DNA of 64,000 nucleotides from Actinophytocola sp963825445. Lineage in GTDB: Bacteria > Actinomycetota > Actinomycetes > Mycobacteriales > Pseudonocardiaceae. The notes under the pieces were generated by a model, which saw only the letters and a program-made list of their open reading frames with translations, did not search any database and was not told where the DNA came from. Below are positions 42,812 through 51,320 of this stretch, in pieces. The position numbers and the translations under genes were made by a program. The stretch spans positions 1 to 64,000 of the forward strand of contig CAWGTM010000024.1 of assembly GCA_963825445.1 (NCBI GenBank), given 5' to 3'. Every line of letters begins with the position of its first letter. The stretch's first letter is position 1.

Positions 42812-43733
42812 ATGCCGGGGCAGAGTTGGACGAGACGTGATTTCCTACGACGAACCGGTGCGCTGAGCGCGCTGACGATGGTCGGCGGCGGGCTGGGGTT
42901 GTCCGCCTGTAGCAAGGTGGACCTGGAGTCCGAACCGAACGGTGGCACCCTGCTCGACCGCCTGCGGGAGCGGGGCTCGGTGCGGGTGGGCTTCGCCAAC
43001 GAGGGGCCCTACAGCTACGTCAACGGCGACGCCGAGGTCACGGGTGAAGCGGTCGCGCTCGCCAGGGCGATCTTCGGCAGACTCGGGGTGCCCGAGCTGG
43101 AACCCATCCCCTCGGAGTTCGGCTCGTTGATCGCCGGCCTGAAGGTCGGCCTGTTCGACGTGATCGGCGCCGGCATGTTCATCCTGCCCGAGCGGTGCGC
43201 CGAGGTGCTGTTCACCAACCCGGACTACCGGGCGACCGCCGCTTTCCTGGTACCCAAGGGAAATCCGCTGGGGATCCAGACCTACGAGGACGTGGCGGCC
43301 AACCCGGACATCCGGCTCGGCACGCTGATCGGCGCGGTGGAGGCGACCTACGCGACCGGCGCCGGGGTGTCCGAGGACGCCATCACGCCCGTACCAGGAC
43401 GCGTTGAGCGGCCTCGACGCCGTGAACACCGAGCGGGTCGACGCGTTCTCGCTGACGACCGCGTCGCTCAAGTACACGCTGTCGACCACGCCGAACACGG
43501 ACCTGGAGGTCACCCAGCCGTTCGTGCCCGAAGTGGACGGTGTGCCGCAGGAGACCGGTGGCGCGTTCGCGTTCCTGTTGGACCAGCAGAACATGGTCAA
43601 CGCGTTCAACGAGGAACTCGGGAAGCTCAAGGAGTCCGGCGAACTGCTGGACATCGTGGGGCCGTTCGGCTTCACGGAAGAGGAGATGACCGACCTGACG
43701 GCGGAAGATCTCTGCCAGGCACCGGCCGCGTGA
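42812..43733 (+). CDS. ehuB: Ectoine/hydroxyectoine-type ABC transporter substrate-binding lipoprotein (one frameshift)
   Basis: About 306 residues. N-terminal twin-arginine signal with lipobox (SWTRRDFLRRTGALSALT, then GLSAC), so a Tat-exported lipoprotein. Family-3 solute-binding domain: RVGFANEGPYSYVNGDAEVT, GEAVALARAIFGRLGVPELE, FDVIGAGMFILPERCAEVLF and FLVPKGNPLGIQTYED. A one-base shift near 43390 leads to YQDALSGLDAVNTERVDAFS and DIVGPFGFTEEEMTDLTAED. These blocks closely follow EhuB. Heads an ehuBCDA operon. Substrate is inferred from family resemblance; other polar amino acids are possible. Confidence 0.83.
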
Positions 43734-43746
43734 GGGGAGTGACACG

Positions 43747-44451
43747 ATGTCCAGTGCTCAGTTGAACCTGCTCCTCGAAGGCACGTTGTTCACCATCTCC
43801 ATCGCCCTGGGTGGCGCGGCGCTCGCCGTGGTGATCGCCTTCGCGGTCGGACTCGCCCGGACCAGCGAGTCGAAAGCCCTGCGCGCCATAGGTTTCCTCT
43901 ACGTCGAGATCTTCCGCGGCGCACCGGTGCTGGTGCTCGCGTTCTGGTTCATCTACGCGCTTCCGGTGCTCGGCTGGCAGTTGGTCCCCGTATGGGCCGG
44001 CATTCTCGCCGTCGGGCTGAACATCGCGGCCTACGCCGCGGAGGTCGTGCGCGGCGCCATCCAGGCGGTCCCGGTTGGACAGACGGAGGCGGCGATCGCG
44101 CTCAACCTCAGCCGGGCGCAACGCAACCGCCGGGTGATCCTCCCGCAGGCGCTGGTCGCCATGATCCCGCCGTTCTCCAACAACCTCATCGAGCTGATGA
44201 AGGCCACGGCCGTCGTCTCGGTGGTGGCGATCCCCGAGCTGACGTTCTCCGCCCAGCTCATCCGCATCGGCACGGGCAACACGGCCACCGTCTTCGGTGG
44301 ACTGCTCATCGGCTACGGCCTCATCGCCGTGCTCTTCACGTTCGTCATGCGCATGATCGAGCGGCGGGCCGCCGCGTCCGTCGGTAGGCCGCCGGCGCCG
44401 GGCTTCTGGCTCGCCATGCGCCGGCGTCCGGAAGCGGGGGTGTCGGCATGA
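43747..44451 (+). CDS. ehuC: ABC transporter permease, EhuC-like
   Basis: 234 residues, His/Glu/Gln/Arg-opine family permease with about five helices. LLLEGTLFTISIALGGAALA, EIFRGAPVLVLAFWFIYALP, and the cytoplasmic EAA loop region EAAIALNLSRAQRNRRVILP that docks onto the ATPase. It starts 14 bases after ehuB and its stop overlaps ehuD by four bases (ATGA). Confidence 0.88.
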   Translation: MSSAQLNLLLEGTLFTISIALGGAALAVVIAFAVGLARTSESKALRAIGFLYVEIFRGAPVLVLAFWFIYALPVLGWQLVPVWAGILAVGLNIAAYAAEVVRGAIQAVPVGQTEAAIALNLSRAQRNRRVILPQALVAMIPPFSNNLIELMKATAVVSVVAIPELTFSAQLIRIGTGNTATVFGGLLIGYGLIAVLFTFVMRMIERRAAASVGRPPAPGFWLAMRRRPEAGVSA

Positions 44452-45107
44452 ACTGGGACTGGGACTACGTCGGCGAGCTGATGCCGGACCTGCTCGACGG
44501 TCTGGTGACCGCGCTGCAGGCCACGGTCGTCGGCTTCGTGATCGCACTCGTGCTCGGCCTCGGCTTCACCCTGTTGCGGCGCAGCAAGTCCCGCTGGGTG
44601 AGCGCGCCGACCGGGTTCGTCGTGGAGTTCATCCGCAGCACACCGCTCATCGTGCAGTTGTTCGTGCTCTTCTTCGTGTTTCCGGACATCGGCATCAGCC
44701 TGACGGCCTTCTGGGCGGGCGCCATCGGGCTCGGCCTGCACTACGCCACGTACGTGTCCGAGGTGTACCGCGCCGGCATCGACGCCGTCCCACCTGGACA
44801 GTGGGAGGCCGCGACCGCGCTGAACCTGCCGAAGGGTCGCACGTGGACGAGCGTGATCCTGCCGCAGGCCATCCCCAGGTCGCTGCCAGCGCTGAGCAAC
44901 TACCTGATCGCGTTGTTCAAGGACGTGCCGCAGCTGGTGGCGATCACCGTGGCGGAGCCGTTCTTCGTCGCGCGTGAAGCGTGGTCGGCGTCGTTCAAGC
45001 CGTTCGAGGCGGTCACCATGGCCGGGCTGATCTACCTCGTCACCGCGTTCGTACTGTCCTATGCGGGCAGGTTGGTCGAACGTCGATACGGGACGGTGCG
45101 CGCATGA
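44448..45107 (+). CDS. ehuD: ABC transporter permease, EhuD-like
   Basis: 219 residues. Second permease of the heterodimer: LLDGLVTALQATVVGFVIAL, FIRSTPLIVQLFVLFFVFPD, EAATALNLPKGRTWTSVILP (EAA loop) and GLIYLVTAFVLSYAGRLVER. Starts within the ehuC stop, and the ehuA ATG overlaps its own stop, so all four subunits are translationally coupled. Confidence 0.88.
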   Translation: MNWDWDYVGELMPDLLDGLVTALQATVVGFVIALVLGLGFTLLRRSKSRWVSAPTGFVVEFIRSTPLIVQLFVLFFVFPDIGISLTAFWAGAIGLGLHYATYVSEVYRAGIDAVPPGQWEAATALNLPKGRTWTSVILPQAIPRSLPALSNYLIALFKDVPQLVAITVAEPFFVAREAWSASFKPFEAVTMAGLIYLVTAFVLSYAGRLVERRYGTVRA

Positions 45108-45925
45108 CCACCAGCCCGAGCACGGAAGGAAACCCGATGACCGCGGCGACCAACGGCGACTTCATCAAGTTCGACGAGATCGGCAAGAGTTTCGGCAGCA
45201 ACGTCGTGCTCAAGGACCTGTCGTTCTCGGTGGGCAACGGCGAGCGCGTCACGCTCATCGGTCCGAGCGGGTCGGGCAAGACCACGATCCTGCGGCTGCT
45301 GATGACGTTGCTGAAGCCCGACGCCGGCACGGTGTCGGTGGGTGGGGACTACCTGTTCCACGAGAAGCAGGGCGACTCGCTGGTGCCGGCGAGCGACGCG
45401 CACATCAGCACGGTACGCAGCCGGATCACCATGGTGTTCCAGCAGTTCAACCTGTTCCCGAACATGAAGGTGCTGCGCAACGTCACCGAGGCGCCGATGC
45501 TCGTGCACGGCAAGTCGCGCGACGAGGCCACGCAGCGGGCACGGGAACTGCTCGACCTCGTCGGCCTGTCCGGCAAGGAGGACGCCTACCCGTCGCAGCT
45601 GTCCGGCGGACAACAGCAGCGCGTGGCGATCGCGCGGGCGCTGGCCGTCGACCCGGACGTGCTGCTGCTCGACGAGGTCACCTCCGCGCTCGACCCGGAG
45701 ATCGCGGCGGAGGTGCTCGACCTGCTCCGTGACATCGCGAAGACCAGCGACGTCACCATGTTGTGTGTCACCCACGCGATGAAGTTCGCGAAGGACGTCT
45801 CACACCGCGTGTTGATGTTCAACGAGGGCCGGATCATCGAGGACGCCTCACCCGAGGCGATGTTCAACGACCCGCAGCACGACCGAACGAAGACATTCCT
45901 CCGCTCGGTGCTGGAGGAGACCTGA
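45104..45925 (+). CDS. ehuA: ABC transporter ATP-binding protein, EhuA-like
   Basis: 273 residues from the ATG at 45104 (an in-frame ATG 12 codons later is also possible). Walker A LIGPSGSGKTTILRLL, Q-loop ITMVFQQFNLFPNMKVLRNV, signature QLSGGQQQRVAIARALAVDP, Walker B VLLLDEVTSALDPE and the switch His in CVTHAMKFAKDVSHRVL. Polar-amino-acid importer class. Energises the uptake system encoded upstream; compatible-solute scavenging would suit a soil actinomycete. Confidence 0.92.
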   Translation: MTTSPSTEGNPMTAATNGDFIKFDEIGKSFGSNVVLKDLSFSVGNGERVTLIGPSGSGKTTILRLLMTLLKPDAGTVSVGGDYLFHEKQGDSLVPASDAHISTVRSRITMVFQQFNLFPNMKVLRNVTEAPMLVHGKSRDEATQRARELLDLVGLSGKEDAYPSQLSGGQQQRVAIARALAVDPDVLLLDEVTSALDPEIAAEVLDLLRDIAKTSDVTMLCVTHAMKFAKDVSHRVLMFNEGRIIEDASPEAMFNDPQHDRTKTFLRSVLEET

Positions 45926-45939
45926 CGTACGGTCGGGGC

Positions 45940-46704
45940 ATGGAGCACGTTGCGGTCACCCGCGCCGGGGACACGGTCCGGATCACCATGAACCGGGCCG
46001 CCCGGCGCAACTCCCTGTCCTACGACCACCTGACCGAGCTGCTGGCCGCGTTCCACTCGGCCGGGGAGTCGTCGGCCACGGGTGTGGTGCTGGCGGGCGC
46101 GGGTCCCGTGTTCTCGGCCGGGCACGACTTCGGTGACGTGGCCGCCCGGGACCTCGACGGGGTGCGTGAGCTGCTGGAGCTGTGCACCGACCTCATGCGG
46201 ACCATCCAGTCGGTCCCGCAGGTGGTGATCGCGCGGGTCCACGGGCTGGCCACGGCCGCCGGATGTCAGCTCGTGGCGTCCTGTGACCTGGCGGTGGCCG
46301 CCTCGTCCGCGGGATTCGCTCTGCCCGGCGGCAAGGGCGGCTGGTTCTGCCACACGCCGGCCGTGCCGGTGGCGCGGTCGATCGGGCGCAAGCGGCTGAT
46401 GGAGCTGGTGCTCACGGGTGATGTGGTCGACGCGGCCACCGCACTCGACTGGGGCCTGGTCAACCGGGTGGTCCCCGACTCCTCGCTCGACGAGGAGGTA
46501 GACACCTTGCTGGCCCGCGCCACGAGGGGCAGCCGCGCGAGCAAGGCGCTCGGCAAGCAGACCGTCTACGCCCAGCTGGACCGCCCGGAGGCCGACGCCT
46601 ACGCGGTCGCCCTGGAGGTGATGGCGTCGGCTTCGCAGCTGCCCGGCGCCAAGGAGGGCATGGCCGCCTTCCTGGAGAAGCGCCCAGCCGTCTGGCCCGA
46701 CTAG
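45940..46704 (+). CDS. Crotonase-fold protein (ECHDC3-like) lacking the catalytic Glu pair
   Basis: 254 residues from the ATG at 45940. Crotonase fold: VRITMNRAARRNSLSYDHLT, oxyanion-hole block GPVFSAGHDFGDVAARDLDG and HGLATAAGCQLVASCDLAVA. In enoyl-CoA hydratase the two catalytic Glu residues lie in GGGCELA and QPE; here they are Gln (AGCQLVA) and a Gly-rich LPGGKGGWF, as in the ECHDC3 branch. It therefore may not be a standard hydratase. The C-terminal part (SKALGKQTVYAQLDRPEADA) is complete. Starts 14 bases after ehuA, but no functional link is evident. Confidence 0.85.
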   Translation: MEHVAVTRAGDTVRITMNRAARRNSLSYDHLTELLAAFHSAGESSATGVVLAGAGPVFSAGHDFGDVAARDLDGVRELLELCTDLMRTIQSVPQVVIARVHGLATAAGCQLVASCDLAVAASSAGFALPGGKGGWFCHTPAVPVARSIGRKRLMELVLTGDVVDAATALDWGLVNRVVPDSSLDEEVDTLLARATRGSRASKALGKQTVYAQLDRPEADAYAVALEVMASASQLPGAKEGMAAFLEKRPAVWPD

Positions 46705-46853
46705 TCCGCCTCCCCGGATTTTTGAGTGTTGGTTGCGTTCCGGCGCAGGCGCGGGTACCGAGGTGGTTGGTGGCTGAGTGCCGTCACGTTCCCCTGAGGT
46801 AACTGTTGGTCAGGCGCAGACCTTCGCACAAAGATCCGCGGTTGGGGTGGGGG

Positions 46854-47066
46854 TCAGCTGCGGGTCTTCTGGCGGCTGCGCGAGCTGACGCTCACCACGA
46901 CCACGCCCACCAGCGCGATCCCCACGGCCACCGGTCCCTGCAGGTTGTCGGCCACCACGTGCCGCACGAGGAACCAGCTCTTGTCCCCGTCCAGGATCTT
47001 GCTGACCAGCCCGCCGATGCCCTGGATGCACAGGATGATGCCGATCGCCTCGGTGATCCACTTCAT
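46854..47066 (-). CDS. Small two-helix membrane protein
   Basis: 70 residues from the ATG at 47066. Two hydrophobic helices (WITEAIGIILCIQGIGGLVS and GPVAVGIALVGVVVVSVSS) joined by DGDKSWFLVRHVVADNLQ, and a basic end SRSRQKTRS. No named family. The 150 bases downstream, up to the convergent crotonase gene, hold no repeat array and no clear hairpin. Confidence 0.6.
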   Translation of the reverse strand: MKWITEAIGIILCIQGIGGLVSKILDGDKSWFLVRHVVADNLQGPVAVGIALVGVVVVSVSSRSRQKTRS

Positions 47067-47224
47067 GGTCGTTCCCCTCTCGTGAACTCCTGGCACCGAG
47101 CCTGCCGGCGCGCGGCACAGAAGTCGTCCGGCGGTCGGCGCACCGGCGCGTCATCACTTCGACGGACCCCGCCACCACCCGTCGGGCGAGGTCAGCGGGC
47201 TGCGGGGTGTGCTGGAATGACTCC

Positions 47225-48424
47225 ATGAACCCGACGTTCGCCGCCGTGCGCGACTGGGCGTTGCCCAGGCTGCCCGTGCTGCAGGCGGCCGCCCTGTTCA
47301 CGCTCGGCAGTGCGCTCATCACGAGTGGGATGCCGCTGGGGTTCATGGTCGGCGGAACCGAGGTGCTGCCGCCGAACCACCCGCTCCGGCTGGTCTCGCT
47401 CGCCGTGATCTGCCTGGCCGAGCTGCTGCGGTCGCGGGCGCCGGGCGTCGGGCTGCTCATCGGCGTCGGGGTCCTGGCCGTGGAGACCACCTACGGCGTC
47501 AGCCTCGCCGTGATCCTCGTGCTGGCGGACCTGCTGTACTCCGCGACGCTGCACGGCTCGATGCGCACCTACTGGACGATCATCTGGACGGTCGGCACGC
47601 TGGTGCTGTTCCTGTCCGCCTCCGCCATCATCGGCGCACACGACTGGCGCGAAGGCATCCAGGGCGTCATCACCGTTCTCAGCATTCCCGTGATCCCCGT
47701 GTGGTGGGCCACGAACGTCCGCATGCACCGCGAGAACGCGGCCGCCGAACGGGCGCGCGCCGACCACGTCAGCCGCATCGCCGAGCTGGACCAGGAGGCG
47801 GCCATCGCCGCTGAGCGTGCGCGGATGGCGCGCGACCTCCACGACGTGATCGCCGGGCACCTGTCGGCCATCGCCATCCAGTCGGAGGCCGCACTGTCCA
47901 TGGTGGACGGTGACCCGGCCGTCATGCGGCGGGTGCTCAGGTCGGTGCGGGAGAACAGCGTCGACTCGCTCACCGAGATGCGCGCGATGATCGGCCTGCT
48001 GCGCGACTCCGGCGAGGACCTGGACGAGCGCACGGCCCCGGCGCGACTGCGCGACATCGGGCGGCTGCTCGAATCGGCCCGCGCCGCGGGACTGGACGTG
48101 GACGCGACCACCGACGTCGACGGCGACCTGCCGGTGGCGGTCGACCTGTCGGCGTACCGGATCGTGCAGGAGGCGCTGACCAACGCCGTGAAGCACGCTC
48201 CCAACAGCAAGGCCGAGGTGACGGTCGGCAGCCGGGACGGGACACTCGTGGTCGAGGTGCGCAACGAGCGCACGGGACCTGACGCCCAGGGGAGCGGGCT
48301 GGGGCTGTTGAACATGCGGGAGCGGGCGCAGGCGGTGGGCGGCGTGCTGGTGGCCGGTCCCCACGAGCGCGAATGGCGGGTACGGGCGGAACTTCCCGCC
48401 GAACAGGAACGGGGAGCCCGTTGA
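47225..48424 (+). CDS. Sensor histidine kinase (HisKA_3)
   Basis: 399 residues from the ATG at 47225. About five N-terminal helices (LQAAALFTLGSALITSGMPL; LLIGVGVLAVETTYGVSLAV; TVGTLVLFLSASAIIGAHDW), a coiled linker (RARADHVSRIAELDQEAAIA), the phosphoacceptor block MARDLHDVIAGHLSAIAIQS and the HATPase parts IVQEALTNAVKHAPNSKAEV and GSGLGLLNMRERAQAVGG. Intact frame. Its stop overlaps the TTG of the response regulator. Confidence 0.93.
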   Translation: MNPTFAAVRDWALPRLPVLQAAALFTLGSALITSGMPLGFMVGGTEVLPPNHPLRLVSLAVICLAELLRSRAPGVGLLIGVGVLAVETTYGVSLAVILVLADLLYSATLHGSMRTYWTIIWTVGTLVLFLSASAIIGAHDWREGIQGVITVLSIPVIPVWWATNVRMHRENAAAERARADHVSRIAELDQEAAIAAERARMARDLHDVIAGHLSAIAIQSEAALSMVDGDPAVMRRVLRSVRENSVDSLTEMRAMIGLLRDSGEDLDERTAPARLRDIGRLLESARAAGLDVDATTDVDGDLPVAVDLSAYRIVQEALTNAVKHAPNSKAEVTVGSRDGTLVVEVRNERTGPDAQGSGLGLLNMRERAQAVGGVLVAGPHEREWRVRAELPAEQERGAR

Positions 48425-49068
48425 CCATCAGGGTGCTGATCGCCGACGACCACGCGGCGATCCGGGCCGGCCTCACCATGATCCTCGACGGTGCACCGGA
48501 CATCGAGGTGGTGGCCGAGGCCGAGGACGGCGCGGCGGCCGTGCGCCGGGCGTCGGCGCTGCGGCCGGACGTGGTGCTCATGGACGTCCGCATGCCGGGC
48601 ACCGACGGCATCGAGGCCACCCGCCAGGTCATCGAGGCCGGCACCGCGCAGGTGATCGTGCTGACCACGTTCGACATGGACGAGTACGTCTACGGCGCGC
48701 TGCGGGCCGGTGCCGCCGGGTTCCTGCTGAAGTCGGTGGACGCGAGCCGGCTGTTGGAGTCCGTGCGACTGGTGGCGGCCGGCGACGGCGTGATCGAGCC
48801 GAGCGTGACCAGGCGCCTGATGGCCTCGTTCGCCGGCAACGCGCCACGCGAACCGCGGCGCCCGCCGGGCCTCGACGACCTGACCGGCCGGGAGCACGAC
48901 GTGCTCGTCTGTCTGGGTGAGGGCCTGTCCAACCAGCAGATCGCGCGCAGGCTGGGCGTCGGCGAGGCCACGGTCAAGACCCACGTCTCGCGCGTCCTCA
49001 CGAAACTCGACCTGCGATCTCGCGTTCAGGCGGCGGTGCTCGCGAAGGATGCCGGTCTGGTGGACTAG
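48421..49068 (+). CDS. LuxR/NarL-type response regulator
   Basis: 215 residues from a TTG start overlapping the kinase stop. Receiver: IRVLIADDHAAIRAGLTMIL, phosphoacceptor in DVVLMDVRMPGTDGIEAT, switch LTTFDMDEYVYGALRAGAAG, FLLKSVDASRLLESVRLVAA. HTH: LTGREHDVLVCLGEGLSNQQ and IARRLGVGEATVKTHVSRVL. Completes a two-component system. Target unknown. Confidence 0.94.
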   Translation: MTIRVLIADDHAAIRAGLTMILDGAPDIEVVAEAEDGAAAVRRASALRPDVVLMDVRMPGTDGIEATRQVIEAGTAQVIVLTTFDMDEYVYGALRAGAAGFLLKSVDASRLLESVRLVAAGDGVIEPSVTRRLMASFAGNAPREPRRPPGLDDLTGREHDVLVCLGEGLSNQQIARRLGVGEATVKTHVSRVLTKLDLRSRVQAAVLAKDAGLVD

Positions 49069-49077
49069 CCTGCCCGG

Positions 49078-49737
49078 GTGCGTCTCGTGATCGCTCGCTG
49101 CCAGGTCGACTACGCCGGCCGGCTCACCGCCCACCTGCCCATGGCCACCCGGCTGCTGCTGGTCAAGTCCGACGGCTCGGTGTCCGTGCACTCCGACGAC
49201 CGGGCCTACAAGCCGCTGAACTGGATGAGCCCGCCGTGCTGGCTCATCGAGGAAGCCGGCATGTGGGTGGTCCAGAACAAGGCGGGCGAGAAGCTCGTGA
49301 TCACCTTCGAAGAGGTGCACCACGACAGCAAGCACGAACTCGGTGCCGAGCCCGGCCTGGTGAAGGACGGGGTCGAGGCGCACCTGCAGGTGCTGCTGGC
49401 CGAGCACATCACCACCCTGGGCGAGGGCTACTCACTCGTCCGGCGCGAGTACCCCACCGCCATCGGGCCCGTGGACATCCTGTGCCGCGACAATGCGGGA
49501 GCCACAGTTGCCGTCGAGATCAAACGGCGGGGTGAGATCGACGGTGTCGAGCAGCTGACCAGATACCTCGAACTCCTCAACCGGGACCCGCTGCTGGCAC
49601 CCGTGGCCGGCGTCTTCGCCGCCCAGCAGATCAAGCCGCAGGCCAGGACCCTGGCCGAGGACCGGGGCATCCGTTGCGTCACGCTCGACTACGACACCCT
49701 TCGCGGTATCGAGTCCGACGAGTTCCGACTGTTTTGA
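49078..49737 (+). CDS. nucS: Mismatch-specific endonuclease NucS (EndoMS)
   Basis: Non-canonical mismatch repair enzyme of actinobacteria and archaea. 219 residues from the GTG at 49078. N-terminal dimerisation/DNA-binding domain (RLVIARCQVDYAGRLTAHLP, LNWMSPPCWLIEEAGMWVV), then a RecB-like nuclease domain with YPTAIGPVDILCRDNAGATV, AVEIKRRGEIDGVEQLTRYL (catalytic D, E and K) and QQIKPQARTLAEDRGI. The C-terminal ESDEFRLF resembles the beta-clamp binding tail. Actinomycetes of this kind lack MutS/MutL, so this gene would set mutation rate. Confidence 0.95.
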   Translation: MRLVIARCQVDYAGRLTAHLPMATRLLLVKSDGSVSVHSDDRAYKPLNWMSPPCWLIEEAGMWVVQNKAGEKLVITFEEVHHDSKHELGAEPGLVKDGVEAHLQVLLAEHITTLGEGYSLVRREYPTAIGPVDILCRDNAGATVAVEIKRRGEIDGVEQLTRYLELLNRDPLLAPVAGVFAAQQIKPQARTLAEDRGIRCVTLDYDTLRGIESDEFRLF

Positions 49738-49752
49738 CCGGTTCTGTCCGGT
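49737..49752 (+). terminator. Short hairpin at the nucS stop
   Basis: ACCGG (49737-49741) and CCGGT (49748-49752) flank TTCTGT, overlapping the nucS stop codon. Weak; it may serve the convergent small gene as well. Confidence 0.3.
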
Positions 49753-49762
49753 TCAGGTGCTT

Positions 49763-49930
49763 TCAGTCGCCTCTGCGCGGCTCCGGTAGCCGGGCCGCGT
49801 ACATTTCGGCCTCGTCATGTGATGTGCCGACATCCAGCCAATCGCGCTGGTTAGCGTCGTACACCGAATAGGTCCACCGGAAGTCGTCGTTGACATAGCC
49901 CGAGATGGCGCGGTGCGCGGGGTCGGACAT
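49763..49930 (-). CDS. Small conserved-looking protein, 55 residues
   Basis: From the ATG at 49930: MSDPAHRAISGYVNDDFRWT, then YSVYDANQRDWLDVGTSHDE and AEMYAARLPEPRRGD. Acidic, Tyr/Trp-rich, no Cys, no membrane segment; an upstream in-frame ATG would add 11 less plausible residues. I recognise no family. Composition and codon pattern look like a real gene. Convergent with nucS. Confidence 0.55.
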   Translation of the reverse strand: MSDPAHRAISGYVNDDFRWTYSVYDANQRDWLDVGTSHDEAEMYAARLPEPRRGD

Positions 49931-50037
49931 GGCGTTTCTCCTGGCGCTCGGGGGATTCCGCATCCATGATGCTGGAGATAAAGGTCCACTGCGAGTAATG
50001 TCACCCGGACGGAGCGTTCAAATTCGGAGGTGTCACA

Positions 50038-50109
50038 ATGCGTGGCTGCGGATGCGGATGCAAGAGCTGTTCTGGCCCGGGCTGCGGTTGCTGCGGCAGT
50101 TGTGGCTAA
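50038..50109 (+). CDS. 23-residue Gly/Cys-rich peptide
   Basis: ATG at 50038 with GGAGG at 50026-50030 seven bases upstream encodes MRGCGCGCKSCSGPG followed by CGCCGSCG and TAA. Eight of 23 residues are Cys and ten are Gly; there are no acidic residues. It lies in a 324-bp gap otherwise free of genes, at lower local GC. It could be a metallothionein-like metal binder, a modified-peptide precursor, or a Cys-sensing leader peptide that controls the lipoprotein genes downstream; Cys-rich leader peptides are known in actinobacteria. The precise RBS and in-phase Cys pattern argue against chance, but no homologue comes to mind. Confidence 0.6.
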   Translation: MRGCGCGCKSCSGPGCGCCGSCG

Positions 50110-50254
50110 GTATCTTGGGCCGGCTCAATTGCTGATCAATAGCCGCTGATTTCCCACTGGAGAAGTCGGCGCGGTGGTGTCGCGTGCCGCGGACCGGACG
50201 CTCGAATCGACGGTTCGCCGCACGCGGTCTCCGAGCACTGGCTACGGTGCTCCC

Positions 50255-51268
50255 GTGAGGGTGAACAGTCGTCGGGTGCTCGCGGTGTCGTCGGTGGTCG
50301 GGTTTGCGCTGCTCTCCGGGTGTGGCGCGCAGGTCGACACGGCCAAGGTGGTCAACACGCGCACCACCATGCCCGCCGCCGAGGCCAACGCGGACAGCCG
50401 CCGGTCCGACCCCACGGGTGAGCCCAAGGCCAACGACGAGGCGTTCACCAACGACAAGCTGCGGGTGATCGACCCGTGTGCCGTGCTCACCAGCGACATC
50501 CTGTCCGCCGTCGGCACCCCGGCCGACAACACGCCCGGCGACCTCGGCAGCTGCGGCAACTACATGAAGGACAAGGACGGCAAGGAACTCAACATCACCG
50601 TCTACCTGGGGGAGTCGATCACGAGCGGCGACGACGCCGACCTCAACATCGGCGGGCTGCCGGCCATCGAGGAGGGCACGGACTCCGAGGCCTGCTTCGT
50701 CACGGCCATCACCTCCACCACGCCCAACATGGGCATCAAGCTGCAGACGGGCGGCGACGGCGAAGACCTGTGCGAGCCGGCCAAGACCGTGCTCACGTCC
50801 ATCGTCGAGCTGATCCGGACCGACCCGCCGATCTACGACCTCGCGCAGGGGACGCTCGTCGACCAGGACCCCTGCACGCTCGTCAGCGATGCCGAGCTGG
50901 ACGCCGCGACCGGCGTCTCCCTCGACGCCGAGCCGTACAACGTGCACTGGTGTTCCTTCCGCGGCGAGGACGTGACGGTCACCGCCTGGTTCCGCACCGG
51001 CTACGACCCGAAGTCGACGACCACCGACAAGGTGCAGGCGGTCGACCTCGGCAGCGGCGTCACCGGGTACCAGGAACTGGTCACCAACACCGCGGACAAC
51101 ACGTCGTGCCGGGTCGAGCGGGCCCACCGGCCGCTGTCCGAGGGCGACGACCAGGCCGAGGTCGTGACCACGTACTTCGACACGTACGCGCCGAAGCAGG
51201 GCGCCGACCCCTGCGCCCCCGCGCAGGCGGTGGCGAAACTTCTTATTGCTGCCCTACCGAAACCCTGA
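50255..51268 (+). CDS. DUF3558-type lipoprotein
   Basis: 337 residues from the GTG at 50255 (another GTG two codons on). Lipobox in VVGFALLSGC. Two similar domains, each opening with a DPC motif: RVIDPCAVLTSDILSAVGTP and VDQDPCTLVSDAELDAATGV, with paired cysteines (GSCGNYM, EACFVT, DLCEPA; VHWCSFRG, TSCRVE, DPCAPA). This repeats the DUF3558 pattern of actinobacterial surface proteins. First of three paralogues in a row. Confidence 0.83.
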   Translation: MRVNSRRVLAVSSVVGFALLSGCGAQVDTAKVVNTRTTMPAAEANADSRRSDPTGEPKANDEAFTNDKLRVIDPCAVLTSDILSAVGTPADNTPGDLGSCGNYMKDKDGKELNITVYLGESITSGDDADLNIGGLPAIEEGTDSEACFVTAITSTTPNMGIKLQTGGDGEDLCEPAKTVLTSIVELIRTDPPIYDLAQGTLVDQDPCTLVSDAELDAATGVSLDAEPYNVHWCSFRGEDVTVTAWFRTGYDPKSTTTDKVQAVDLGSGVTGYQELVTNTADNTSCRVERAHRPLSEGDDQAEVVTTYFDTYAPKQGADPCAPAQAVAKLLIAALPKP

Positions 51269-51320
51269 CCATGGGACGATTCCTGTGGGCGGGGCGGGAC
51301 TTCCATAGGGACGTGATCGG

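Noticed and set aside
45763..45939. N-terminal extension of the crotonase-like gene
   Set aside because: The extension lies within ehuA in another frame; the ATG at 45940 matches the family start.
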